Of a stretch of DNA of 64,000 nucleotides, positions 35,826 to 44,048 are shown in pieces. Source of the stretch: Bradyrhizobium sp. CB1650 (GTDB lineage Bacteria; Pseudomonadota; Alphaproteobacteria; Rhizobiales; Xanthobacteraceae). Under the pieces are notes generated by a model. The model was not told the origin of the DNA. It was given only the letters and a program-made list of their open reading frames with translations, and did no database searches. Where the stretch lies: positions 8,027,501-8,091,500 of the forward strand of contig NZ_CP121695.1 in the NCBI RefSeq assembly GCF_029761915.1, read 5' to 3'. Numbering within the stretch: position 1 is the first letter of the stretch; the number at the start of each line of letters is the position of its first letter. A program made the position numbers and the translations under genes.

Positions 35826-37214
35826 ATGGACCCATTTAACAGCATCAACCCATTCGACCGGCATTTCGCTGCTTACAACGCCGCGGTGACACAACCGCAA
35901 CAGCAGCAAGCGGAGTTTGAGCCGTACTTGGCTGAAGTCCCGCAGCTTGATACCACTGCCGTCGCAGGGGTTCCTGTGTCTCCAGATCGCTACTATCCTC
36001 ATCTGCCTGACGAAGACCGTAGACTCACCGAGGCGTTTGAATTGGGGGCCAGCGGTCCTCATCCCGAAAACGCAGTCACCAGAGGCATCGGGCACGTCGC
36101 TGCGCAGCACAGCGCGCGGGAAGCCTCGAGTTGGCCGAGCGAGCTGAGTGCGGAAGGTCACGATCAAGATTCGTTGCGAGGGATGATCGGCGAAGCCGTC
36201 CTAGCATCGTCTCTCAGGCCAACCGCGCACGACCACCAAGCACCGGATTCCGGAGAAGCCGTTCGTCAGTTCAACTGGAGCGACGGCTACCAGCCGGCTC
36301 CGAACGAACTGACCGGGAGCGCCCCCCTTTCAAGTCACGCGCCCCTCATGGGTGAGGATTACAGCGAGCAGTTGAGGCCTGCGAAGAGGCAGAGGACGCT
36401 AAGCCAGCCGGAACTGGATGCCATTGAGCGCCAGCTGAGCGAGCCGGGCAATTCAATGGCTCATGTGCTGATGGAAAGCGCGGGCGCACCGTCGCCTTTC
36501 GGGCCAGCGGACAGTTCGCCATTGGTCACTCCTGAGGAAGATTACGATCAGGATCAGCTGTGGGCGATGGTGCAAGACGCCGGTCCATCATCGTCTCTCG
36601 AGCCAACCGCGCGCCATCAGCAGACCCTGAATTTAGGAACGGTCGTTCGTCCCTTCAACTTCCGGCAGGGCGACCAGCACGCGTCGGCTGCGCTTGACGG
36701 TAGCGGCATCCCGAGCCAGGACAGCCGGCCCAACAGCTTTATCGTTCGCCGACCCGACAACAGCTTTATCGTTCACAATGACCGCTACACGGCGCTATTC
36801 GTGCCCGCGGCGGCGATGAGGCCAAGCACCCCACTCAATGCGCCAGGCCCTGCCATTCCTCTCGGATCTCGACCGGAAAACGTTCCGCAGCCCAGCGCGC
36901 AGCCAGCAAATCGAGTCCCACCAGCGCTGCTTGGACGTTCGATGGAGCAAGCCGCTCCGGCGTCCTCCCGGGCTGAGAGGACGTCCCCCGCGGCCCGCGA
37001 GGTTTATGCTGCATCATTCGCCGTTCCCGAGAATTTTTCGCACGGCACCCAACCCGCCTCGCCCACGATGCTCTCGATGCTCGGCCGCTGGGGCCTCCTG
37101 CCGGACGCGGCGCAGCCGGTAAAGCAATACGACATTCGCGGCGAGCTCTACACCGCCCTCCTGGGGCCGGGAGGGGCCAACGACGTTTGGCTCATTCATC
37201 ACCCGAGAATGTAG
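35826..37214 (+). CDS. Type III effector candidate with basic nuclear-type motif
   Basis: 462 residues from ATG 35826 (GGAGGGGG upstream); the frame is open to 35670 but that part overlaps the tts box. Starts MDPFNSINPFDRHFAAYNAA, no signal peptide, Pro/Ser/Gln-rich throughout. At 184-207 it has RPAKRQRTLSQPELDAIERQ, which parallels RAAKRPRTLENLQGIAIERQ in the effector at 32734-35052, so the two share an N-terminal module including a KR-rich, NLS-like stretch. Two internal repeats (residues ~113-150 and ~237-280: HDQDSLRGMIGEA... and YDQDQLWAMVQDA...) are visible. The C-terminus (RGELYTALLGPGGANDVWLI) has no recognised domain. tts box upstream. Probably TtsI-regulated and exported. Confidence 0.7.
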   Translation: MDPFNSINPFDRHFAAYNAAVTQPQQQQAEFEPYLAEVPQLDTTAVAGVPVSPDRYYPHLPDEDRRLTEAFELGASGPHPENAVTRGIGHVAAQHSAREASSWPSELSAEGHDQDSLRGMIGEAVLASSLRPTAHDHQAPDSGEAVRQFNWSDGYQPAPNELTGSAPLSSHAPLMGEDYSEQLRPAKRQRTLSQPELDAIERQLSEPGNSMAHVLMESAGAPSPFGPADSSPLVTPEEDYDQDQLWAMVQDAGPSSSLEPTARHQQTLNLGTVVRPFNFRQGDQHASAALDGSGIPSQDSRPNSFIVRRPDNSFIVHNDRYTALFVPAAAMRPSTPLNAPGPAIPLGSRPENVPQPSAQPANRVPPALLGRSMEQAAPASSRAERTSPAAREVYAASFAVPENFSHGTQPASPTMLSMLGRWGLLPDAAQPVKQYDIRGELYTALLGPGGANDVWLIHHPRM

Positions 37215-37469
37215 ATGCCGAGGGCAATCTCAAGCTGGCAGCCCGTCCACATAGCTTCGGTATGGATTTGTCAATGGACCATAGCTTGCTCCAGCGACTC
37301 TTGCGAGCTTGGCGCGGTTCCGGGCGGTGCGGGTGAGCGCTACCTGACCCGATTAAATTCCGCGCATCATCGCTGTGCGGCTCCTCGTTGAGCCGCACAG
37401 CCATCGCCCTCTTTGCGAAGCGCCGGCGGCGCCAAAGAAGAACACCTACGGTGTTATTGCCGTTGCGTT

Positions 37470-37756
37470 TTACAGCATTGCCCTTAGTCGGGACCTCCTC
37501 AAGTCCCGAGACAGGGGAAGCATCCTCGGAGTAAAGAGGTCGCTTCCGGCGCCCCGTTGAACACGCGTCGGCTGAGCTTAGCTGGCTGCAGATGGGTTTG
37601 GTCGTCCACTAGCCCCGTATGCACATCCTGGTCGCGGCCTTCCGCAGAAAGCCCTTCAACGTCGCGCGCTGCAGCGGCGTCGTCGATCAGCCTCCAGTCT
37701 GTCACTGCCGTATCTTCGGGATCAGCAATGGTCGGGATACCGAGCGCGATCTTCAT
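37470..37756 (-). pseudogene. Decayed copy of the effector repeat module
   Basis: One minus frame gives GLSAEGRDQDVHTGLVDD and LQPAKLS; the next gives RPLYSEDASPVSGLEEVPTK. These parallel LRPAQSKG and RPLYFEDARDISGLQEAF of the 772-residue effector. The order is the same but the frames differ, so this is the broken remnant of a third related effector gene. Confidence 0.5.
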
Positions 37757-38207
37757 CGCTTTAGCGCCGATCGACGACTTCCGCAGCTGAGCCCGTGCTG
37801 CCCGACGTTGCCGCCACCGCTCGTGTCCCGGTTATAGCTCGTGAGATCTGCATTCAGCGCTCCGCAGAAAGCCGGCCAGCAATGCCCTTCTTGTTTTTTG
37901 ACGCAGATAGTCGCTGAACCTCTAAGATTAGTGCATAAATCGTGGCAGTGTCTGTCGCTGCTCCGGGTTTGAACTCTTTGACATCAGGGGCTCCGGGACC
38001 GAAGCGAGCTATCGCCAAATTTGGTGACGGCGTTGCCGGTCAGGCCGCGGCGATTATGAGCTGATGGTCGGTCGGCTTGGCGATGACCTCGATCCCGTCG
38101 TTGAATGTCACAGTGTTCGGCCGGGACGTCTTCGAAAGCGAGCAGCGAGTTTTGATCCTTGCTCAGGCAGTCGGCCACCTTCTCGTATTTCAGGATTAAG
38201 CCCGTGG
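37757..38207. other. No intact gene
   Basis: Only short shadows. A minus-strand tail TFNDGIEVIAKPTDHQLIIA ends at about 38040 and looks like the end of an unidentified gene. Confidence 0.4.
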
Positions 38208-38361
38208 GGCAAGGTCACGCGACACGAACTCGCTGCCTTGATCGACGCGGATCGTTGCCGGGAATCCCACTTCCTTGCAGGCCCTTTCCAGCACCTCCAC
38301 GACATCGGTACCGCGGAAGGTGAACCGTGGCGCCAGTCCTGGAGCGACAGCCGAGATGCTG
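38208..38361 (-). pseudogene. IS3-family transposase (integrase core) fragment
   Basis: FTFRGTDVVEVLERACKEVG and FPATIRVDQGSEFVSRDL match the DDE integrase core of IS3-family OrfB, including the second catalytic Asp in IRVDxGxEF. The frame ends at a stop soon after SRDL; the rest of the element is missing. Confidence 0.65.
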
Positions 38362-38507
38362 ATCCGTAGCAGCCGCCGCCGAAACGAACGCAGAGATCAA
38401 AGAGAAATCGAGATTGTGACGGAGACCGATTAAAGACCTACCAGCTTTTGCAGGAGATCGCATGGCCCAGGTTAGTTAGCTTGCTGGTATTAGTGACTTT
38501 GGGAGAT

Positions 38508-38933
38508 ATGTCAGTGTTGATTGTTGAAACTATTTTGAAGCCAGACCAGTTTGGCGGTATTGGGCTTTTCTCTGCTACTCTTTTGCCTAAAGGTGCATTG
38601 ATTTGGATTCATAACCCAATCGTTGACATTGCCGTGACACCTGAACAGTACGCAACTTTACCTCGAACATTTCAAGCTTTGCTGGACAAGCATGCCTATC
38701 CAAGAGACCTCGACGTTGATGATGGTGTTCTAGAGTACAATGCTGACAACGCCCGTTTCATGAATCACAGCAGTCAACCAAACACATACCAAGACGATCA
38801 TTGCCGAATTTTCACAGCCCGTGACGTACAACCGGGCGAAGAACTAACTTGCGATTACTTGTCGTTCGATCCAAGGTGCGACTTATCGTGGATTAAAGAG
38901 CTATCGTCGAATGTTGGCGCCCCAAGAGGCTAG
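38508..38933 (+). CDS. SET-domain protein (lysine methyltransferase-like)
   Basis: 141 residues from ATG 38508 (GGGAG just upstream; the frame is open to 38448). The SET hallmarks are present: GIGLFSATLLPKGALIW (N-terminal G-x-G strand), NARFMNHSSQPNT (the NHS-xx-PN pseudoknot motif) and PGEELTCDYLSF (catalytic Tyr). Bacterial SET proteins are rare and in pathogens some are delivered to host nuclei to modify histones. The gene is visibly A/T-richer than its neighbours and stands alone between IS relics, which suggests recent transfer. No tts box or signal peptide was found, so secretion is unsupported; self-protein methylation is an alternative. Confidence 0.85.
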   Translation: MSVLIVETILKPDQFGGIGLFSATLLPKGALIWIHNPIVDIAVTPEQYATLPRTFQALLDKHAYPRDLDVDDGVLEYNADNARFMNHSSQPNTYQDDHCRIFTARDVQPGEELTCDYLSFDPRCDLSWIKELSSNVGAPRG

Positions 38934-38938
38934 GCGGC

Positions 38939-39445
38939 AGCGGATTGAGTCTGCGGTCTGGCGACTTCTATTCCGTCGGCGAATTTAGATGGGGAGGGTT
39001 TTCGGCAGCTTTTTGTGGCCATTGACACGAGGCCAGCTTTTCTCGGCGACCTCCCGAGCTTGAAGATCATAGCGAGCGCCATCTTGTTCGACAGACATTC
39101 CTTGGCGCGCATTGTGTGGTGGCGCACGGTCGCGAACGCGCTCACGTTGACATGGGGTTTGAAACAACCACAACTGCGCGATCCCACGCGCATCGTTCCA
39201 GTCGGTCTTCACCGGCATAGCTGAAAGCACTGCCTTGCCTGGCGGGCAAACTAACGGCCGGAAGCCCCGGTCCGATTAATTCGCGTCAGCCATTCTGAAG
39301 TCGGTCCTGCTTCCAGGCCCACCCGCTCAACTTGACTGGTCCAAGGCTCAAGGTGCCCACAATCGAAGGCAAACAACCTTCCCGGTCCCGTCGACCTCGC
39401 ATATCGCAAGCGGTTAAGGGAAACATCCCGGCCGACGTAGATCAT
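38939..39445 (-). pseudogene. IS110-family transposase relic
   Basis: From ATG 39445 IYVGRDVSLN and later RVGLEAGPTSEWL correspond to the N-terminal DEDD domain of IS110 transposases (YVGxDVS..., GLEAGP.S.WL). KTDWNDARGIAQL and FATVRHH/MSVEQDGARYDLQARE downstream follow in a second frame. Several indels and a missing C-terminal domain make it inactive. Confidence 0.7.
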
Positions 39446-39938
39446 GGCTTTCCCCCTTCCAATGAACGGGTTCATGATCGCCAGGCAAAAGGGGCTACTC
39501 GGCACATAGGCCAGGCGATCAGGACCGAATACCCCATCTGTTTTGAACAGCGGCTGCGCTTCATGTTCTGGCCATTATTGTAGGCCCCAGCGAACTTCGA
39601 CCTGGATTGAGCCTAGGGTGCGGGAGACCTGGGGTAAACGCCAGTTGGAATTTGTAAAACGCGACTGTTGATGAAACCTGGCGATGAAATCTTCCTCTCG
39701 GACTAATCCTGGAAGGCTCGGCGTACGTATGATCATAGGTGATCGAATCATCGTCCCTTCGGCCGCTGGCGGCAAAAGCGCCACCTAACTGCCTCGTCGC
39801 CCAACTCCCGCATTCTCCGCAACGTCAAACTATTTTTCGAATCGATCGACATCATACTCAAAAAATAAAAGCCCTATTTTATATCCCGATGCTAGCGTCC
39901 GCGCGCTGGCGATATGCCGGTCAGTATGGAGAAAGTGG
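39446..39938. other. Region upstream of lasso cluster
   Basis: No convincing gene. The last ~100 bases before 39939 are A/T-rich (runs such as CTATTTTTCG, CAAAAAATAAAA, ATTTTATATC around 39829-39887) and contrast with the GC-rich surroundings; the promoter of the precursor gene is probably here. No -24/-12, tts or nod box was seen. Confidence 0.4.
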
Positions 39939-40085
39939 ATGAATACGACCGCTATCAATGAAACCGCTATCAATGACACGGTGCAGGACCTCGGGGACGC
40001 CACCGAGCTCACAAAAGGCTTTGGGGGCTCGTGGCGCGCAGAACACACGACCGGCGATTATTATTACGTGGATGAGTCCGATTGA
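39939..40085 (+). CDS. Lasso peptide precursor (A gene)
   Basis: 48 codons, ATG 39939, with GGAGA six bases upstream. The leader (residues 1-26) is acidic and ends ELTK, with Thr at the conserved -2 position as in other lasso precursors (microcin J25 leader ends QLTK). The core starts at Gly27: ring segment GFGGSWRAE (Gly1 to Glu9) and tail HTTGDYYYVDESD, 22 residues in all. A nine-residue isopeptide ring with Tyr15-Tyr17 as possible plugs is predicted. The leader contains a direct repeat (TAINET, AINDT). Gene order A-B-C-D immediately downstream settles the identification. Novelty of the core cannot be judged without a search. Confidence 0.93.
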   Translation: MNTTAINETAINDTVQDLGDATELTKGFGGSWRAEHTTGDYYYVDESD

Positions 40086-40097
40086 CGCGGACCGTCT

Positions 40098-40127
40098 TGA
40101 TGGGATGGGCTTCGGCCCATCCCATCA
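40098..40127 (+). promoter_or_regulatory. 13-bp hairpin between precursor and processing genes
   Basis: TGATGGGATGGGC (40098-40110) and GCCCATCCCATCA (40115-40127) are perfect inverted copies around a TTCG tetraloop, 12 bases after the precursor stop. There is no T-run. It probably stabilises the precursor message or partly terminates transcription so that much more precursor than enzyme is made. Confidence 0.8.
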
Positions 40128-40157
40128 GTTAGAGGCGGTGGGCAAGGGATCGCTGCT

Positions 40158-40715
40158 GTGAGCGACATATTTCATGCGTGGTCTAACGGGCGTTGGATCA
40201 GCCTCGACCTGCAATCCAATCGTTACAGCATGGCGAGCACATCTGCAGCTTGTCCGGAGGAGCGTGAACGGCTAACCGAGACGACGGCAAAGTTGCGCGA
40301 TTGCCTGAGTTCACCGCCAGCCTTTCTCCCACCCCTCCATCTGGTGTGGCACTATGCGCGTGCGGCTCATGCTGCTCGTTTCATTCGCAGCCAGACCATC
40401 GCTCGTCAACTCGACTTTTTACGTGCCTCGCGTCGGGGTACGGCACCGGTGTCCATGGGAGTCGAAACAATCTATTACTACGCCAGCGTATTCCAACATC
40501 TGCGCAATCTTCGGTTCCGCCGCCCGCGCTGTCTTGAGGATTCCATAGGGGGCTATCTGTATTTCTATCCCTACATCCCATCGCTCGAGCTCCTCGTGGG
40601 TGTGAAGCAGCCACCTTTCAGAGCCCACGCCTGGCTGCAATCTGGCGATCTCATTTTGAACGACGCGAAGCGTGCTGTGGAGGACTACAGCGTCATCTTG
40701 AGATTCGAGAAATGA
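40158..40715 (+). CDS. Lasso leader peptidase with leader-binding domain (B)
   Basis: 185 residues from GTG 40158 (AAGGGA upstream). The N-terminal ~45 residues fit the PqqD-like leader-recognition element usually fused to B in proteobacteria (HAWSNGRWISLDLQSNRYSM). The C-terminal part is the transglutaminase-like cysteine protease of lasso clusters: Cys125 (RRPRCLEDS), His157 (PFRAHAWLQSGD) and a following Asp (LILND). It cleaves the leader after ELTK. Stop overlaps the next start by 4 bases (ATGA). Confidence 0.88.
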   Translation: MSDIFHAWSNGRWISLDLQSNRYSMASTSAACPEERERLTETTAKLRDCLSSPPAFLPPLHLVWHYARAAHAARFIRSQTIARQLDFLRASRRGTAPVSMGVETIYYYASVFQHLRNLRFRRPRCLEDSIGGYLYFYPYIPSLELLVGVKQPPFRAHAWLQSGDLILNDAKRAVEDYSVILRFEK

Positions 40716-42367
40716 GACTCAATGTAGACGGGCTCTTGGATTCAGCGGAGGAGCTTGCCACCATCATTGTAAACGGCCGCGTGGAAATCACGGTGCTCAA
40801 CGATATTGTTGACGCCGACACCGGCATGCCGACTGAAGTGGAACCAAGACACTTCAAAGGCACGTCTCTGCCGGAGATTGTCGCCTTGTTGCAGGATCGG
40901 TACGCTGGCGATGCGACTTTCATTGTTCGCACGCCAAGTGGCATGGCGATCGTACGCCCCCCTTTCTCGGAGATCTCCATCTTCTACCAGGTCAGAAATG
41001 ATGAGATTGAGTGCTGGGCAGGACTGAAGCTGCCAGATGCCGCCTTGGCGCAACGCCACGCCTTCAACTTTGGCTATTTGACTGGCCTGATATGCAACGC
41101 GTCCTGGTTGACCCCGGAAACAGGGTTGTGTGGGATTTTTGAGCTACTGAGTGGCGCGGCGCTCATCGTCTCAAGGGGGACTTTTCGGCAAGTCGATTTT
41201 CTGGCGGGCGCCGTAGCCAGGCTCAACACCTCGACGGTCTCTTTCAAGGATGACGTCGCCAGTTTTCGCCAATTGATCTCAGCGAGCGTCGCTCACAAAA
41301 CGCGCCGCTATGGCGGTGCTTTCAGTATTGAATGTTCCGGGGGCCTTGATTCGTCGGTAGTGGCGCTGGCTGCGGCCGACCTCCACCGAGGCAGGCCCCT
41401 TTCCCTCCTGAACAGCTACTCAGAGACGGACGTCAATGGTGACGAACGCTTCTTTTTTGCCGCGCTAGCCGAGCAGGTGGGCGGCGCGCCAACCTATGTC
41501 GAAACGAATGCTCGCTCGTCGATGACCCACCTATCGTCAGAATTGCTGGCTCCAACGCCGCGACCTTGTAAGCTAGCGGCCACGATCCCCACAACGGCTC
41601 AACTTCACGAGGCTGCGCAGGCCGCAGGATCGCGCCTGGTGCTCACAGGAGATGGAGGCGATCAACTATTTCTCAGAATGCGCCGCTTGACGATGGCCAG
41701 AGAGCTGCTTGCCGAATCCCGATCGCCACAGGAGGCATTGCGCGAGCTCGCCGGCCTTGCGATTCAGGCTCGAGCGTCTGTCTGGCGTGTTCTTCGCGAG
41801 GTGATCACCGGTCGGAGCGGCCGGGACTTACGCCGGCATATGCTCGGTGATCATCGGCCACAGTCGCTTGTCACGTCAGTGCGGCCGGATTTCGGTGCAG
41901 AGCTCGTACCAGGCGCCAGGTCCCTACGCCACCTGCCGACGACGCGACTGTTTCAGTTCTTCGGCATGCGCCATGCGGAGCTCAATCGCATAGCACTACG
42001 AGACATTGCGGTAGAAGAGCGAAAGGCGTTTGTGTTCTGGCCGCTCATTAAGGCAGGTCTCGTCACGGCTCGCCGACATCATCACTCAAATGGAATTGAT
42101 CGTGCACTTGAGCGCGAGGCCTTCCGGGAACACTTGCCCGACGTGATCTACTATCGGGTTGGCAAAGGTGCCGGGCGCGACATGCTAATGCGGTACGAAT
42201 ATGGTGCCTTGGTGTCACGTGTCGAGCGTAGTGCATTGTATCGGCAAGGCTTGATCTCCCGCGATCTCCTCCGTTCAGCTATCGACAATTTGTCTTACGA
42301 CTCAGCGTTTGCACTCGTTCGTCTCTGCGCTGTTGCCGATTGGATGGACCTTCATGAACGGGGGTAA
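40712..42367 (+). CDS. Lasso cyclase, asparagine-synthetase-like (C)
   Basis: 551 residues. C-terminal asparagine synthetase domain with the ATP-pyrophosphatase loop ECSGGLDSSVVAL and the second nucleotide-binding motif LTGDGGDQLF; the N-terminal half is the degenerate glutaminase-like fold without the catalytic Cys2, as expected for lasso cyclases. It adenylates the Glu9 side chain and closes the isopeptide bond to Gly1 of the core while the tail is threaded. Coupled to B upstream and overlaps D by 14 bases downstream. Confidence 0.92.
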   Translation: MRLNVDGLLDSAEELATIIVNGRVEITVLNDIVDADTGMPTEVEPRHFKGTSLPEIVALLQDRYAGDATFIVRTPSGMAIVRPPFSEISIFYQVRNDEIECWAGLKLPDAALAQRHAFNFGYLTGLICNASWLTPETGLCGIFELLSGAALIVSRGTFRQVDFLAGAVARLNTSTVSFKDDVASFRQLISASVAHKTRRYGGAFSIECSGGLDSSVVALAAADLHRGRPLSLLNSYSETDVNGDERFFFAALAEQVGGAPTYVETNARSSMTHLSSELLAPTPRPCKLAATIPTTAQLHEAAQAAGSRLVLTGDGGDQLFLRMRRLTMARELLAESRSPQEALRELAGLAIQARASVWRVLREVITGRSGRDLRRHMLGDHRPQSLVTSVRPDFGAELVPGARSLRHLPTTRLFQFFGMRHAELNRIALRDIAVEERKAFVFWPLIKAGLVTARRHHHSNGIDRALEREAFREHLPDVIYYRVGKGAGRDMLMRYEYGALVSRVERSALYRQGLISRDLLRSAIDNLSYDSAFALVRLCAVADWMDLHERG

Positions 42368-44048
42368 GCCGCTCTTGCCCTCGCTCCAATGGGACATCAT
42401 CAAGACGAGCCTGCAATCTTCCCGCCTTCTTGTCGCGGGCTTCTTGCTCACGACCATTGCAGCGTCTGCCAGCGCGGTCGCCGGGCCGCTCCTGCTCTCA
42501 CGGGCCGTCGCCCGGCTGGCCAGCGCGCCGCCGCTTCTTACGCTCAGTTTGTTGTTGCTGTTTGCCGTTACGGCCGCGCTTGCTCGGTGCTTGCAGGAGG
42601 TCAAGGCGGTTCTGTCGAACAGGCTGGAACAGGACGTTCGTAATCTCTCCAGCAAGAAGATCATGGACGCTCTGGTGAGTGCAGAGGGATCGCTGTTTGC
42701 TCAAAACAATCCGAGCAAGATTTCGGTAATGGTGGAGAGTTGGCACCAGTCCAATAAGATCTACATCCAGCTCTATTTGATGGTGCTGATGGGCGGGGTC
42801 GCCGATGTTGCGTTCTCGTTCCTTGCCGTCGGTGGAGCAGCCAATTGGCTTGTGGCGCTGTTCGTTCTAGCCTACGGCGCCGTCCTCGTGTTGATAGCGT
42901 GGAAGAGCAATAGAGTTACAAAGGTGTATCAGGCTGAGGCGCAGGCCTCAAGTAACGAGGGCTCGAACGTTTTAGGAAATGCGATCGAAAACATCATTTC
43001 GATCAGGGTGTTTCGCGCTCAACCCTGGATAGCTGAGTTGTATGACCGCCAGGCCGCCGCCACGCGCCGAGCTTGGCTCTCGTTCTATGGCGCCAGGTTG
43101 CGCTGTGGCGCTTTGCAAGCGATCCTCTTGTTCGTTCAGTATGCCTCGATCTTGGGGCTTTCGCTGTGGCTCTATGACCGGTCAGGCGAGATAGGCGGGC
43201 TCGTCATGGTGAGCCTAATCCTGGTTCAACTGAACCGGCCCTTCGAGCTTATCGGCATGTCAATTCGGGACATCACCGTTGCCCGTGGCATGGCCCGGCC
43301 GCTGCAGGCGCTGCTTGATGCCCATGCCCCAGCGGCACCACCCGCTATGCTCGAGCGTATGCCGATATCGGGCTCACTCACCATTTCCATCAGCGCGCTT
43401 TCGTTTGGTTATGAGCGAGCCGCCTCGCCGCTTCTCTCTGGGATAACGGGCGAGTTCAAGCCCGGCGTCATCAACTTCATCATCGGACGGTCGGGCGCTG
43501 GCAAATCGACGCTTATGCAACTCCTGCTAAAAATGCATCAAGGCTACAGCGGCCTGGTACGCGTTGGCTCTCTGGACCTGGGCACGATTGATCCGGAAGA
43601 TTACTTGGCGCACGTAGGTTACGTGCCCCCAGAGCCTATGATGATGAATCTGAGTATCCGCGAAAACGTTCTGCTGGGCCGCCCGTTTTCCGATGCGGAC
43701 GTGTTCCACGTCCTAGAATGTGTCCATCTGGCTGATAAGGTGACCTCCTTGCGGGACGGTTTGGACTACCGCGTCGGCGAGCGGGGCCAATTACTAAGCG
43801 GCGGCGAGAGGCAGCGCCTTGCGATCGCCCGTGCACTCATCGCAAGGCCCCGACTGTTGCTCCTCGACGAGGCCAGTTCCGGGTTGGACGAGCAGACCGA
43901 GCGCGGAATCTTCGACGAACTTCGGCAACTCGTGTCAGACACGACGATCATAGCAATCACGCACCGCCGGGGCGTGATAAGTCCACGTGACTACGTGCTA
44001 GATTTGTCGTCGTCGGCATCCGCGAGAGCCTCGCCTGTGCTTGCATAA
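42354..44048 (+). CDS. Lasso peptide ABC exporter (D)
   Basis: 564 residues from ATG 42354 (MNGGKPLLPS) inside the end of C; the frame is open to 42309 but this ATG fits the coupling. A six-helix exporter membrane domain (about 30-310) is fused to an ATPase domain with Walker A GRSGAGKST, signature LSGGERQRLAIARAL and Walker B LLLLDEASS. Homodimeric exporter that secretes the mature peptide and usually confers self-immunity. No isopeptidase or TonB receptor gene follows, unlike the astexin-type clusters. Confidence 0.92.
   Translation: MNGGKPLLPSLQWDIIKTSLQSSRLLVAGFLLTTIAASASAVAGPLLLSRAVARLASAPPLLTLSLLLLFAVTAALARCLQEVKAVLSNRLEQDVRNLSSKKIMDALVSAEGSLFAQNNPSKISVMVESWHQSNKIYIQLYLMVLMGGVADVAFSFLAVGGAANWLVALFVLAYGAVLVLIAWKSNRVTKVYQAEAQASSNEGSNVLGNAIENIISIRVFRAQPWIAELYDRQAAATRRAWLSFYGARLRCGALQAILLFVQYASILGLSLWLYDRSGEIGGLVMVSLILVQLNRPFELIGMSIRDITVARGMARPLQALLDAHAPAAPPAMLERMPISGSLTISISALSFGYERAASPLLSGITGEFKPGVINFIIGRSGAGKSTLMQLLLKMHQGYSGLVRVGSLDLGTIDPEDYLAHVGYVPPEPMMMNLSIRENVLLGRPFSDADVFHVLECVHLADKVTSLRDGLDYRVGERGQLLSGGERQRLAIARALIARPRLLLLDEASSGLDEQTERGIFDELRQLVSDTTIIAITHRRGVISPRDYVLDLSSSASARASPVLA

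Noticed and set aside
40098..40127. Lasso hairpin as a full Rho-independent terminator
   Set aside because: No T-run follows, and B-C-D have no other evident promoter; partial termination or stabilisation is more likely.
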